In this document: positions 28,144-37,985 of the stretch, in pieces | Layout: every line of letters begins with the position of its first letter | Numbering within the stretch: position 1 is the stretch's first letter | NCBI RefSeq assembly: GCF_900105165.1 | Contig: NZ_LT629740.1 | Span: 868,001-932,000, forward strand | Length of the DNA stretch: 64,000 bases | Direction: 5' to 3' | DNA from: Mucilaginibacter mallensis | Lineage (GTDB): Bacteria; Bacteroidota; Bacteroidia; Sphingobacteriales; Sphingobacteriaceae | Notes under the pieces: model-generated | The model's database searches: none | What the model saw: the letters and a program-made list of their open reading frames with translations, nothing else | What the model was told of the DNA's origin: nothing | Made by a program: the position numbers and the translations under genes

Positions 28144-28196
28144 AGTCGGAGACTACGCACATCTGGGTTCGAAGTTTGGAAACTTCGAACAGCGGG
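28144..28196. repeat. Palindromic dispersed repeat, copy D
   Basis: AGTCGGAGACTACG, then a perfect 11-base stem GTTCGAAGTTT / AAACTTCGAAC (28167-28177 and 28180-28190) with GG loop, then AGCGGG. The best-formed copy of the family. Confidence 0.8.
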
Positions 28197-28258
28197 AGCA
28201 ATGGAAACCTTTTAAGAAATACCGTTAAAAATATTAAATTTGGAGTTTCAACCTTATC

Positions 28259-29203
28259 ATGAACATAAAGCTTACACTCATCACTCTTTTATGGGCTTTT
28301 CTTGTCCTGAATGCCAATGCCCAGATTACTATCGTGGATGCCCGGAAACTTGATAATATAAGAAACGGCACCACCTATGTGATGGTTAAAAACGTTAATT
28401 TCCCAGATGCCAACCGTTATCTGAGTGCGCTTCAAGAAAATTGGACACTGACAAAAAATATACGCTTACTTTCGGGTAATGATCCTGATGTAAATATTAG
28501 CCCGGGAGACAGTTTTTTAAGTTTGGAAGCTACGTATGTAACAGAAAATAATACTACCAACATCTATTATTATCTCTGTTTTTGGACCTGTAAAGATAAA
28601 TTCTTCAAAAAAGACCGTGCGCTTAAACAAAGCGATGAAGACCCAATAGCCCGCATAGCCCTTTCCGTGTCCCCGGAAGCTTTCATTTCAAGAAGCTTTT
28701 CTAAGATCAGAGATTTTTTTAACGACATGGACTTCGATGGCGGGGGAGTACTGTATAATTGGAGCCCAGGTATGCTAAAAAACTATATGCAACAATTAAC
28801 CATATTGCTTCGTGCTGGCAAAAAGATTAAGGCTTACGATGATATTACCAATAAAGAACAGCTACCCGAATTAGCGAATAGTACGCTATACCTGCCTGAT
28901 TTTAACTTTATTAAATACAATACTTTTGTTGGAAATGACACTGGAACATACGACGCCAGTAATGTGTTGGCAGATTATCATGCACCATACAAAGTTGTTA
29001 CGAAAAAGGGGCTGGATTCGCTGATCCTGAATGAAAATAAGCCTATATATTACCTGTTGTTTATCAAGGACAGCTCAAGCAAAATCGTATGTGTTATCAA
29101 TTCGGGTACAGGGGAAACAATTTATTCAAGGCATACTTCCTTGTCTTTTAATTTAAAATCAGGCGATCTGAAGGATTTATATAAAACAATGAGTAAGTTA
29201 TAA
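28259..29203 (+). CDS. Secreted protein of unknown function
   Basis: A 314-residue exported protein with signal peptide ending NANAQ. I do not recognise a family. Visible features: an N-terminal alpha/beta region (30-140) with ARKLDNIRNGTTYVMVKN, a middle helical part (about 150-205), and a C-terminal part with YYLLFIKDSSSKIVCVINSG. No lipobox, repeats or membrane helix beyond the signal. It stands alone between copy D of the palindromic repeat and a convergent membrane-protein gene. Confidence 0.7.
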   Translation: MNIKLTLITLLWAFLVLNANAQITIVDARKLDNIRNGTTYVMVKNVNFPDANRYLSALQENWTLTKNIRLLSGNDPDVNISPGDSFLSLEATYVTENNTTNIYYYLCFWTCKDKFFKKDRALKQSDEDPIARIALSVSPEAFISRSFSKIRDFFNDMDFDGGGVLYNWSPGMLKNYMQQLTILLRAGKKIKAYDDITNKEQLPELANSTLYLPDFNFIKYNTFVGNDTGTYDASNVLADYHAPYKVVTKKGLDSLILNENKPIYYLLFIKDSSSKIVCVINSGTGETIYSRHTSLSFNLKSGDLKDLYKTMSKL

Positions 29204-29212
29204 TGAGAAGGA

Positions 29213-29716
29213 TTAAGCTTTAACCAAATCTTCCTGAACCCCAATGTCAATTAATACGGCCTTCAAGTAATTCGTTAATCTATATCTTCTAATAGCAAAA
29301 CTTATGTACACGGGGGTTAAAAACATAATCCAGGCAAGTGCAACAAAAAGGAATTTACCTATTCCGGGCGTGAACCAAATACAAACTGCGCTGAATAATA
29401 CCAGGAAACCAATTAGAAACCAAATACCATTAACAAACGGCTTAACAACCGCTTTTATTTCCGTGAAGCTACTACTTGTTTCAAAATGTAATATGGCTAC
29501 GCCGATACCTCCGATTTGACCAAAGAAAAATGGATCTTGTTTGATTACCGCGCGGTAATCATCAACCTGTATTTTCTTGTAATTGATGTCTTTGATCGTA
29601 AGCCAACTATCTTTTGAGGACTCTTCTATACGTTCTTTAAAAGTGTTTACAATAACAGCTTTGGGCAGTGATGTATTTACTATAAACGTTCTATCAAATT
29701 TGTCTCTCAATGCCAT
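29213..29716 (-). CDS. Small two-helix membrane protein, unknown function
   Basis: A 167-residue protein with a soluble N-terminal half (about 1-85, mixed alpha/beta, KAVIVNTFKERIEESSKDSWLTIKDI) and two adjacent transmembrane helices (about 95-115 and 118-138). The C-terminus is again charged. No family recognised. It converges with the gene ending at 29203, with only 9 bases between stops. Confidence 0.65.
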   Translation of the reverse strand: MALRDKFDRTFIVNTSLPKAVIVNTFKERIEESSKDSWLTIKDINYKKIQVDDYRAVIKQDPFFFGQIGGIGVAILHFETSSSFTEIKAVVKPFVNGIWFLIGFLVLFSAVCIWFTPGIGKFLFVALAWIMFLTPVYISFAIRRYRLTNYLKAVLIDIGVQEDLVKA

Positions 29717-29800
29717 AGCTAAATGTAAGATTTTCCTCCAACATCTGCATACATATATTAGCAGCAGTAAAAAGCAGGCTAATTAATTTTTCAAACAAAA

Positions 29801-29830
29801 AAGCACCCGCCATAAACGGGTGCTTTTCTT
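29801..29830 (-). terminator. Terminator of the aminopeptidase gene
   Basis: Perfect 9-base stem AAGCACCCG / CGGGTGCTT, 7-base loop, A-run on one side and T-run on the other. Confidence 0.9.
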
Positions 29831-29832
29831 AT

Positions 29833-31608
29833 TTAAATCGCTTTCGCTTTCTCCTTAAGCCATGCCTGTTCATCTGCCGATAAATGCGGGCTCAGTTTTT
29901 CATATACCAGCTGGTGGTAATGATTAAGCCAGTTGATATGGCTTTTTTCCAGCAAGTCTTTTTGGATCAGTGAGGTATCTATCAATGCCAGTGTGAGTGT
30001 TTCAAAGGCATAGAATTCGTTAAATTCATTGGTGCTGTGTTTAATGGTGAGCACCAGGTTCTCGATACGCACGCCATGTTTGCCGGGGCGGTATATACCC
30101 GGCTCTATTGAGGTGACCATGCCCAGCTCAACCGGTATTGCAACATTGGTTGGGTTAAATACCTGCGGACCTTCATGCACATTTAAATAAAAACCTATGC
30201 CATGACCAGTACCATGACCATAATTGATGGCATGGTCCCATAACGGGCGGCGACAAATTGCATCGATCTGGTAGCCACATGTCCCCTTTGGATATAAGGT
30301 TTTTGAACCCTCTATCATCGCTTTTAATACCAGCGTGTAATCGGTCTTTTCTTCTTCAGTATTATTACCCATAGGTATCATGCGGGTAATATCGGTAGTG
30401 CCGTAGTGGTACTGTCCGCCCGAATCAACCAAAAATAAACCTTCAGATAAAACTTCGCTGTCGCTTTCAGGCGTTGCAGAATAATGGGGCAATGCACCAT
30501 GGCCTTTAAAGCCTGCAATGGTATTAAAACTGATCCCGGCAAAGCCATCCTGTTCTGTCCTGAAGCCTTGTAGTTTTTCGGCAGCAGAAAGTTCAGTGAT
30601 CTTTGTTTTACCGATGTTTTCTTCAACCCATTTAAAAAAGCGGGTCATGGCTATGCCGTCTTTTACCATGGCAGTGCGCATGTTCTCAACTTCGGTTTCG
30701 TTTTTAAGGGCTTTGAAAAGCGTGGTAGGGTTAAGCTCCTGTATAATGGTTGCAGATGCAGGTATTTGTTTATACAAGCCAAAGCAGTTACGTTTTGGGT
30801 CAATCAATACGCTGCTGTCTGCAGGCAACGCGGCTAATGATGTTGCAATATCATCATAAGGCAAAACCTGTACACCTGCTTTATGTAAGGTGCTTGTATC
30901 TTCTGCTGATAATTTAGCCGGATCAATAAACAGCGCGGCATTTTCGGCACTGATAAGCGCGAAACTTAAAACTACCGGGTTATAGCTCACATCCTTACCA
31001 CGGATGTTAAATAACCAGGCAATATCATCCAATGAAGAGATAAAATGGTGACTTGCTTTTGAAGTGTTTAATGATTGCCTTAAGGCCGATAGCTTACTGG
31101 CAGTAGACTGGCCCGTATATTTTTCATCTATCAAAAAAGCAGGAGCGGTTGGCAATGCCGGTCTGCCTGCCCAGATTGGATCTAAGAAGTCATAACTTTT
31201 AAACACGATCTGTTTATCGGCGAGTTGTTTTTCCAGTAGTTCACCTAATAGCACGGATAACAGTTTATCGTTAAAAGCTACCACGGCATGGTCATCCAGG
31301 ATATCATGCAGCCATTGTATATATTCGGGAGCGTGTTGTACCTTAAGTTTCACCAATTCGTATCCGCTGTTTTTCAGTTGTTCACCGGCTTGCACAAAGT
31401 AGCGGAAATCGGTCCATAAGCCTGCGAAATCCTGGGTGATCACCAGCGTTCCGGCTGAGCCTGTAAAACCTGATGCAAAGTACAGGCATTTATAAAAATC
31501 GGGCAGGTATTCGCTGATATGCGGATCAGACGAGGGGATGATATATGCTGCTACACCATTGGCTTTCATCTGCTGGCGTATAGCACTCAACTTTTCTTTG
31601 TGTGTCAT
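29833..31608 (-). CDS. Aminopeptidase P family (M24) Xaa-Pro aminopeptidase
   Basis: A 591-residue cytoplasmic metallopeptidase removing N-terminal residues before proline. It has the three-domain plan of the eukaryotic-like long form: two creatinase-N domains (about 1-130 and 155-295) and an M24 catalytic domain (about 310-525). Metal ligands: Asp in LVDSGGQY, Asp in TTDITRM, His in GHGTGHGIGF, Glu in TSIEPGIY, Glu in VRIENLVL. A short C-terminal tail follows. Single-gene unit with terminator. Confidence 0.95.
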   Translation of the reverse strand: MTHKEKLSAIRQQMKANGVAAYIIPSSDPHISEYLPDFYKCLYFASGFTGSAGTLVITQDFAGLWTDFRYFVQAGEQLKNSGYELVKLKVQHAPEYIQWLHDILDDHAVVAFNDKLLSVLLGELLEKQLADKQIVFKSYDFLDPIWAGRPALPTAPAFLIDEKYTGQSTASKLSALRQSLNTSKASHHFISSLDDIAWLFNIRGKDVSYNPVVLSFALISAENAALFIDPAKLSAEDTSTLHKAGVQVLPYDDIATSLAALPADSSVLIDPKRNCFGLYKQIPASATIIQELNPTTLFKALKNETEVENMRTAMVKDGIAMTRFFKWVEENIGKTKITELSAAEKLQGFRTEQDGFAGISFNTIAGFKGHGALPHYSATPESDSEVLSEGLFLVDSGGQYHYGTTDITRMIPMGNNTEEEKTDYTLVLKAMIEGSKTLYPKGTCGYQIDAICRRPLWDHAINYGHGTGHGIGFYLNVHEGPQVFNPTNVAIPVELGMVTSIEPGIYRPGKHGVRIENLVLTIKHSTNEFNEFYAFETLTLALIDTSLIQKDLLEKSHINWLNHYHQLVYEKLSPHLSADEQAWLKEKAKAI

Positions 31609-31689
31609 AATTACGGTGTTAAAATGCCCACAAAGTTAAGCTTTGGTCCGGATGATTCTTAACAAATACTAACCGTTTATTATCTGATA

Positions 31690-32262
31690 TTACTTTATCG
31701 GGATATCATACAGCCGCGCTATAAAGAGGAGCTCGTATAAAATAAACAGTATGACCAGTGCTAAATGGAACTTAGGACTTTTAACCTTTATGCCCACCAG
31801 GCAAAGTATTAAAAGCACCGCGTTCCTGACAGGTACCTCCCATCCAAAATGGTAAAAATAATCTGTACCTTTTATCAGCGTATCAAAAATATCGGCAACA
31901 AAGGCAACTGACAGCAAGCCAAAAAACCAGCCCCGTCTGGAAAAGAAATAGTCCTTATAATCTTTGTAATCGTTAATATCGTCGGGGTAGAGGATGGTAC
32001 ATATCACATAATAATTGGTGATGTAGAGAACGATAAAGAAGTACGAGAAGAAATACCATTGCTTAATTTCGGTTAACCTGAGCTCGAACCACCAAAAGTG
32101 GATGAGGGTTAAATACATATATATTACCCACAACAAATGGGTGATATAAGGCTTTACGCGGTTAGGGTGCTGTATGAATTTTACCGTACCCCTCAATAAA
32201 TGTGCTATGCTAAAGCTAAGGGTTATGGCAATAACATATTTTATGTGACTGAATACTTCCAT
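31690..32262 (-). CDS. Multi-pass membrane protein, unknown function
   Basis: A 190-residue integral membrane protein with about five or six hydrophobic helices (near 5-22, 42-60, 70-92, 112-128, 148-182). A conserved-looking charged stretch DDINDYKDYKDYFFSRRGW sits between helices 3 and 4. No family recognised and no partner gene is obvious; it lies between aminopeptidase P and bestrophin genes. Confidence 0.7.
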   Translation of the reverse strand: MEVFSHIKYVIAITLSFSIAHLLRGTVKFIQHPNRVKPYITHLLWVIYMYLTLIHFWWFELRLTEIKQWYFFSYFFIVLYITNYYVICTILYPDDINDYKDYKDYFFSRRGWFFGLLSVAFVADIFDTLIKGTDYFYHFGWEVPVRNAVLLILCLVGIKVKSPKFHLALVILFILYELLFIARLYDIPIK

Positions 32263-32325
32263 TTATAAACGGTTAGGCTATTTAAGTTTATAAACTAATA
32301 TACAACAAATTGTATAAAGGAATAC

Positions 32326-32445
32326 ATAGTGTAGTGTCAATTATAGAATGTCGCTAGTCATAAGCCTAAAGTCTTGAGTCAAAACTCAAAAAGAGCGAAA
32401 TATGGGCTTTAGACTTACGACTAAAGACTGTTGACTTGACAATAG
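32326..32445. mobile_element. MITE-like element, copy 1
   Basis: A 112-base core (32330-32441) flanked by ATAG on both sides, read as a 4-base target duplication. Imperfect terminal repeats TGTAGTGTCAA / TTGACTTGACA. The core is about 93% identical to 38016-38126 in the same orientation. An internal inverted repeat pairs AGTCATAAGCCTAAAG with CTTTAGACTTACGACT. No coding capacity. Confidence 0.8.
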
Positions 32446-32448
32446 CTC

Positions 32449-33354
32449 TTAATCCAGCGTATAATCTTTAATTTTAGTTTGTTTGGGTAATGGTTTTCCG
32501 GCCATTTCGAGCAAGGTGGTTTCAATCATCAGGCTCATTGTGTTTAGCGCCAGATCGTTTGATTCCATGCCGAAGGGGTCTTCAATTTCTTCAGCAATAG
32601 CTTCAAGGGCTACAAAGGTGTAAGCGATGAAGGTAACAATGAGCGGTGTTAACCAGCCCAAACTATCAACAAAACCAAAGGGCAGTAAAAAGCAATAGAT
32701 ATAAACGGTACGGTGCAGCAATACCCGGTAAGTATAAGGTATGGGTGTTGATGCGATACGTTCGCAGCCGCCAACAATATCTGAAAGCTTATCCAGATTT
32801 TGGTCGAATGATGCCCGGAGTATAGCATGTGTACCTGCCCGCTGTACCCATGCGCTCATTTCACGCATTAATATAATGGGTTTATAGATGGTGGTTTTAA
32901 GTTGATCGGCCAATTCCGGGGATAGCCGTTGTTGCAGATCTTTATTGGCATCAGTGTGTCGTAACTGGTGCTTTAGAGCATAGGTAAAAGCGATCAGGTA
33001 ATTTATAAAAGTGGCAACCTCTTCGCTTTCGGGCGAGTAACCACTGATGGTTAATGCCTGCCGGGCCAGTGAGCGTGTATCATTAAGCAGCGCGCCCCAA
33101 AGCTTGCGTGCTTCCCAAAAGCGCTCATAACTGGCATTGTTCCTGAAACCCAGGAAAAGCGCCAGCGCTATACCAAATAAGGTAAATGGGGCCGGATTTA
33201 GCGGTATTTTATAATGAAACAGCTTGCCTTTAAAATACACCACACCAATAGAAAGTACAAGCAATAGCAGTAAGCGCGGTAATACTTTTGGTAATACGGA
33301 GCCTTGCCATACAAAAAGCATCCGGAACCAGTTCTCATTATTTCTGATGATCAT
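32449..33354 (-). CDS. Bestrophin-family (UPF0187/YneE) channel protein
   Basis: A 301-residue membrane protein resembling bacterial bestrophins, which form pentameric ion channels. FRNNASYERFWEARKLWGALLNDTRSLARQAL is the characteristic segment; EIEDPFGMESNDLALNTM matches the conserved EDPFG region near the C-terminus. Hydrophobic helices lie around 25-75 and 210-245. Divergent from the phosphoesterase at 33500. The MITE copy sits 4 bases from its stop. Confidence 0.9.
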   Translation of the reverse strand: MIIRNNENWFRMLFVWQGSVLPKVLPRLLLLLVLSIGVVYFKGKLFHYKIPLNPAPFTLFGIALALFLGFRNNASYERFWEARKLWGALLNDTRSLARQALTISGYSPESEEVATFINYLIAFTYALKHQLRHTDANKDLQQRLSPELADQLKTTIYKPIILMREMSAWVQRAGTHAILRASFDQNLDKLSDIVGGCERIASTPIPYTYRVLLHRTVYIYCFLLPFGFVDSLGWLTPLIVTFIAYTFVALEAIAEEIEDPFGMESNDLALNTMSLMIETTLLEMAGKPLPKQTKIKDYTLD

Positions 33355-33499
33355 TTGTCAAATTTATAATAATGGGCGTAATCTATAAATGAAATTACGC
33401 ACCTTTCGCCCTAATTTATTGTTCGATACTCATGCGGATGTAAAAATCCCTCAGCATCAAAACAATAGATATTTAAAATCGTCATTATTGTAATTATAC

Positions 33500-34693
33500 A
33501 TGAAACAAAGAATCCCCTTTATACTGCTACTTTGGATAGTAGCCGATATTTACTTTTTCCAGGCAATTGAAACTTTAACGCAGGCCACCATCATTTATTG
33601 GATCTACTGGCTGTTTGATATCGTACTTAGCTGCATTGTTGTATATGGTACATTACTCAGTAAACCGGGTACAACGCCGCCGAGGTTAACCTCATGGCTG
33701 ATGGCTTTTATGCTGATATCGCTGGTACCTAAAATTTTGGTATTCCCTATCTTATTGCTCGAAGATCTGAGCCGGATGCTGCTTTATATCACCACCTCCG
33801 TTTATCCTGCCCGCAGGGAATGGGTAAGCGAAATAGCGCTCATCATTGCTGCCATACCATTTTTCGGGCTCATATACGGCATGATAGGCGGCCGTCACCG
33901 CTACAAAGTGCATAAGGTAACGCTAAAGTTTGATGACCTGCCCAAAGCATTTGACGGATTTACACTTACCCAGTTATCCGACATCCATTCCGGTAGTTTT
34001 ACCAGTGAAAAAGGTGTTGAAAAAGGCATCAACATGGTTAACGCTCAAAAGAGTGATATGATACTATTTACAGGCGACCTGGTGAACAGCCGCGCAGCTG
34101 AAATGGATCAGTGGATCCCATTCTTTTCAAGGCTAAAAGCGCCTATGGGTAAATACTCGGTATTGGGTAACCATGATTATGGTGATTATACCAAGTGGGA
34201 TAGCGAGGAAGAAAAAGCCGCTAATCTTGTACGCTTGAAAGAAGTTCATGGCGATATCGGCTTTAAGTTATTGCTAAATGAGGCCGTGCAGATTGAAAAG
34301 AACGGTGAATCTATCGCGTTGATAGGCGTTGAAAACTGGGGCAAGGGTGGCTTTCATAAATATGGCAGTTTAACCAAGGCAACTGAAGATGTGCGGAATG
34401 ATGAATTTAAAATCCTGATGTCGCATGATCCATCACACTGGGAAGCTAAGACATTGGAGAATAAAAAGCATATCAACCTGACATTAGCAGGGCACACCCA
34501 TGGTATGCAGTTTGGTATTGAGCTGTTCGGCTTTAAATGGAGCCCGGTAAAATATATGTACCCGCAATGGGCCGGTCTTTATGAAAACGCGGGCAAGTAC
34601 CTGTATGTAAACCGAGGTTTTGGTTTCCTGGGCTACCAGGGCCGGATAGGCATATGGCCCGAGATAACCGTCATCACCCTAAAAAGCAGCTGA
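33500..34693 (+). CDS. Membrane-anchored metallophosphoesterase (YaeI-like)
   Basis: A 397-residue protein with about four N-terminal helices (1-130) and a calcineurin-like domain (about 150-390). Metal motifs: SDIHSG, TGDLVNS, LGNHDYG and AGHTHG. Such enzymes hydrolyse phosphodiesters, including lipid precursors, at the membrane; the substrate here is unknown. It is followed after 55 bases by the DUF1003 gene. Confidence 0.9.
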   Translation: MKQRIPFILLLWIVADIYFFQAIETLTQATIIYWIYWLFDIVLSCIVVYGTLLSKPGTTPPRLTSWLMAFMLISLVPKILVFPILLLEDLSRMLLYITTSVYPARREWVSEIALIIAAIPFFGLIYGMIGGRHRYKVHKVTLKFDDLPKAFDGFTLTQLSDIHSGSFTSEKGVEKGINMVNAQKSDMILFTGDLVNSRAAEMDQWIPFFSRLKAPMGKYSVLGNHDYGDYTKWDSEEEKAANLVRLKEVHGDIGFKLLLNEAVQIEKNGESIALIGVENWGKGGFHKYGSLTKATEDVRNDEFKILMSHDPSHWEAKTLENKKHINLTLAGHTHGMQFGIELFGFKWSPVKYMYPQWAGLYENAGKYLYVNRGFGFLGYQGRIGIWPEITVITLKSS

Positions 34694-34748
34694 AACATTA
34701 TTGTCGTTTGAGCATTTATTGTGATAATGAATTATTTATCATCAATTA

Positions 34749-35240
34749 ATGGCAAAGCAGCAAATAATTACTAAGCAGGTTGAAACACCAAATTTGAAGT
34801 CGTCGCTGGATTTTACACGAACAAGGGCCGACCATTTCGCGGTTTTTGTGGCCAGTATATTGGGCAGCATCACTTTTTTGATCATCTGCATCATAATTTT
34901 CGTGGTATGGATAACCTATAATCTTAGTGCGTCAAAGCCATTCGATCCGTTTCCTTTTCCTGTATTGGAGATGACGGTATCTATATTCGCTATTATCCTA
35001 TCGGTATCGGTGCTCATCAACCAAAACAGGCAGGGGAAGATAGATAAGGTTAGTCAGCAGGTTGAATTTGAAGTAAATGTGCGTGCCGAAGAGGAAATTA
35101 CCAAAATGCTGACCATGTTGCACGAGATACAGCAAAAACTAGGCATAGCAACCCATGCGGGAGATAAGGAACTGGAAGAAATGAAATCCAGCACCGATGT
35201 AAAAGAGATCCATAAAAACATAGATGAAACAGGTAGTTAA
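34749..35240 (+). CDS. DUF1003-family membrane protein
   Basis: A 163-residue protein with two membrane helices (about 30-55 and 70-88). The spacer SKPFDPFPFPVLEMTVSIFAI, followed by NQNRQGKIDKVSQQVEFEVNVRAEEEI, is the DUF1003 signature. The C-terminal third is charged coiled coil. The family is uncharacterised. Probably co-transcribed with the phosphoesterase before it. Confidence 0.88.
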   Translation: MAKQQIITKQVETPNLKSSLDFTRTRADHFAVFVASILGSITFLIICIIIFVVWITYNLSASKPFDPFPFPVLEMTVSIFAIILSVSVLINQNRQGKIDKVSQQVEFEVNVRAEEEITKMLTMLHEIQQKLGIATHAGDKELEEMKSSTDVKEIHKNIDETGS

Positions 35241-35289
35241 AACTTATTGGCAGATAGGCTGTTGATAAGAAAAACTAAATTGTACTACC

Positions 35290-35877
35290 ATGAAAAAACT
35301 AAGTTATGTATTAATGATTGCTGCTGGAGCACTAACTTTCCAGTCGTGTAATCATGGCGCTAAAGACGCCAAAGAAAGCGCCGATAGCCTTAATAAAACT
35401 AAGGATACCACAGCCAATGCTGCGGCAACAGGTGGTATTGCCGTAAACAGCGATGATGCCAAATTTGCTACCGCAGCTGCCAACGGCGGCATGGCCGAAG
35501 TTGAATTTGCCAAGCTGGCCCTCACAAAAACCAGCAACGCCCAGATCAAAGATTTTGCTAACATGATGGTCACTGATCATGGCAAGGCAAATGATACGCT
35601 TGCGGCGATAGCTAAAACCAAGAATATTACCCTGCCAACCATGTGCGATAGTGCCACCATGAAAAAAATGGATGATGTAGGCAAAAAAACCGGTGCCGAC
35701 TTTGATAAAGCTTATGTTGATGCCATGATAGGTGGGCATAAAAAAGCATTAACGCTGATGCAGGATGAAGCCAAAAACGGAACCGATCCGCAACTGAAAG
35801 CTTTTGCTGCTAAAGTAGCACCAACCGTACAAATGCACCTGGATGCGATCAACAAGATCCATGATAGCATGAAATAA
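35290..35877 (+). CDS. DUF4142-family lipoprotein
   Basis: A 195-residue protein with lipobox Cys20 (FQSC) followed by an Ala/Lys/Asp-rich linker. The domain (about 60-195) is a ferritin-like helical bundle: FATAAANGGMAEVEFAKLALTKTSNAQIKDFANMMVTDHGKAND. DUF4142 proteins are common in Bacteroidetes envelopes and may be stress-related; the biochemical role is not known. A terminator follows 26 bases after the stop. Confidence 0.9.
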   Translation: MKKLSYVLMIAAGALTFQSCNHGAKDAKESADSLNKTKDTTANAAATGGIAVNSDDAKFATAAANGGMAEVEFAKLALTKTSNAQIKDFANMMVTDHGKANDTLAAIAKTKNITLPTMCDSATMKKMDDVGKKTGADFDKAYVDAMIGGHKKALTLMQDEAKNGTDPQLKAFAAKVAPTVQMHLDAINKIHDSMK

Positions 35878-35903
35878 TTTGGGGTGTTTAATTCAATGTA
35901 AAG

Positions 35904-35930
35904 GCCCGGAGCGATCCGGGCTTTTTTTGT
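35904..35930 (+). terminator. Terminator of the DUF4142 gene
   Basis: Stem GCCCGGA / TCCGGGC with a four-base loop, then seven T on the plus strand. Confidence 0.93.
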
Positions 35931-36095
35931 TTTTGTATTAGTTGTTTTGAAAGATTTCTAAGGCAGAGGCTTGTGCGATTCCTTCCTCGGGGAAGGGAGG
36001 TAAGGGTTTCAAAACCAAGCTACTACTCACCATTCTCGCCACCGCAGGCATTCCGCTTATGGCTATTCCGTCCGCTCAAATGTTAACCTTCGCTC

Positions 36096-36183
36096 CCGCA
36101 AGCGTCCCGCTTGTGGCTATTCTGTCTGTCCGCTACCAGTGCGAACACTTGCGGACGTAGAACCACAAGCGGGACGCTTGCGG
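36096..36183. repeat. Cruciform inverted-repeat element, copy 1
   Basis: Perfect 21-base arms at 36096-36116 and 36163-36183 (CCGCAAGCGTCCCGCTTGTGG and its complement). Each arm is itself a small hairpin, CAAGCG-TCC-CGCTTG. A related element at 39450-39529 has TCT in place of TCC in one arm and the matching AGA in the other. It fills most of the 415-base gap between genes. Confidence 0.85.
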
Positions 36184-36292
36184 TAACCTAAGCTTATTTG
36201 GTAATTTACTCAACCGCATCCTTCTTCCGTAATGCCATTGTTACAAAAAATGAAACTAAAGCGGCTTTTAAAACGTTACTGTAGATACCTCT

Positions 36293-37873
36293 ATGAAAAC
36301 AACAGCCAATTACTACAAAAGCGCATTAAAAGCTATTTCCAAAATTTTATTGCTGATCATATTTCTGCTATCGCCTTTTTTTGCAGGCGCTATCGGCTTT
36401 AAATTCAAGATAAAAAACACCGCCAAAACCAATGTGGCAGTGTTTTATCGCATCAATAAAAAATCGGGAGGGTTTAAGTTAAAAACATTGATGAACCTGA
36501 AACCCGGTGAGGAAAAGGTGAAAGAAGTTTCGGTGGAGAAGGGCGATACGGTTGCCTTTTACGGTCAGGATGCGGAAGATCAAACCTCGGTAACGGTAAA
36601 GCGGGATTTCGCTATGCTGGATCAGAACAAGAGCACGGTTTACTATATCCCCATCATCATCCCCGAAAAACAAACTTCCAATTTCGAGTCGCTGGAGGGC
36701 CTGAGCGTAAAGCTGGAACATAACAAGGTGCTCAACTTTTTACTGAAGATGGATTCATCATCCATGAGCAGCCTATCCATGCTGGAGAACAACTTCCAGA
36801 ACGTTTACCCGCTGGGGACCTTCATTTTTGTGGATACCAAAACCAACCGGCTATTATTGCCGCCACTGGAGCCATCATTCTGGAACAACAGCGAAAACTA
36901 CCTGACGATACAGGATAGTTTATACGCCATGGTGAACAAGGAGCAGCGCGGCATGGCTAACGCGCAGGTTGGCTATTTTGTAGCCAAGATGTTCGACTCG
37001 TTACGGGTAAACAATACCGCCGAGCTGGAATTTAAGGCCAAGCTTTCCCTCATCAGGTGGAAGCCATCGGCTGAAGCGGATATCTACCAGATATTTAATG
37101 ATAAGGCAGTAGAGGCATTCTTACAGAACTGCTACGCCCAGATCGATAACCCCGATCAGGAGTACCAGCGTTACCGGTTATACTTCCTGTCGTCGTATGA
37201 ACGGATAGACGATTTGGAGATATACGGCAAACAATTCTACAACTTCGGTAATGAGGCCGATCTTTCCCTAAGCACCCCGGCGCAGGTTTTCAGCACCAGT
37301 TTGGGGGTAATGTATACCAAAAATAAAACGCTGAGTAATTACTACTCGGTACAAGGCGCAGTGCTGCGAACCAAGGCTTACGACTTTACATCGCTACTAT
37401 TTAATGGCTTTAAAAACAATGTAAAGAATAAGATCATAGCCGAAACCTATGATAATCAGCATAAAATTATAGCTGCCATTGTGGATGAATACAAGAGCCT
37501 GGTAGCCTACAACCCCGACCCGGTACGACTAAGCCTGCAAGCTATTGATCCGAAGGATGCAACGCCATCATTGGTGCCGATTGAGACAACGGTAAATAAT
37601 TTGTCCCCATATACGGCTATGGCATCGGATACCACCAAATCGGCAAACGCGGCAGCTAATAATTATAAGGTAGATACCTATAACAACAAGGTGAAATTCT
37701 TCAACTCGCACTTAAAGGAGATCAACAGCCTGATGAGGGAACTGGATCAAACCAATAACGATCTGGCTAAAATATCGCAAACCAATCCCGATAAGAGCTT
37801 TAGCAGCACGGTTAATTCGCCGGGGTTGCTGAAGGAGATAGAGGTGAATAGTCAGATTGTTAGGAAACAATGA
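36293..37873 (+). CDS. Exported or membrane-anchored protein of unknown function
   Basis: A 526-residue protein with one N-terminal hydrophobic segment (about 14-34), either signal peptide or anchor. A short beta-sandwich-like domain follows (about 36-125: KFKIKNTAKTNVAVFYRINK, LKPGEEKVKEVSVEKGDTVAFYG), then a long mostly helical region (130-526) ending in a Gln/Asn-rich coiled coil. I do not recognise the family. It is flanked on both sides by repeat-rich non-coding DNA. Confidence 0.7.
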   Translation: MKTTANYYKSALKAISKILLLIIFLLSPFFAGAIGFKFKIKNTAKTNVAVFYRINKKSGGFKLKTLMNLKPGEEKVKEVSVEKGDTVAFYGQDAEDQTSVTVKRDFAMLDQNKSTVYYIPIIIPEKQTSNFESLEGLSVKLEHNKVLNFLLKMDSSSMSSLSMLENNFQNVYPLGTFIFVDTKTNRLLLPPLEPSFWNNSENYLTIQDSLYAMVNKEQRGMANAQVGYFVAKMFDSLRVNNTAELEFKAKLSLIRWKPSAEADIYQIFNDKAVEAFLQNCYAQIDNPDQEYQRYRLYFLSSYERIDDLEIYGKQFYNFGNEADLSLSTPAQVFSTSLGVMYTKNKTLSNYYSVQGAVLRTKAYDFTSLLFNGFKNNVKNKIIAETYDNQHKIIAAIVDEYKSLVAYNPDPVRLSLQAIDPKDATPSLVPIETTVNNLSPYTAMASDTTKSANAAANNYKVDTYNNKVKFFNSHLKEINSLMRELDQTNNDLAKISQTNPDKSFSSTVNSPGLLKEIEVNSQIVRKQ

Positions 37874-37985
37874 GACTGAGAAGTCAAAAGTCAAAAAGCC
37901 GTTCATCGCATTACCGTACGTCATTGCGAGGGACGAAGTAATCCTCTATTGTGCAGGGCGAATTAGCATATCGTTGACCTATCAT

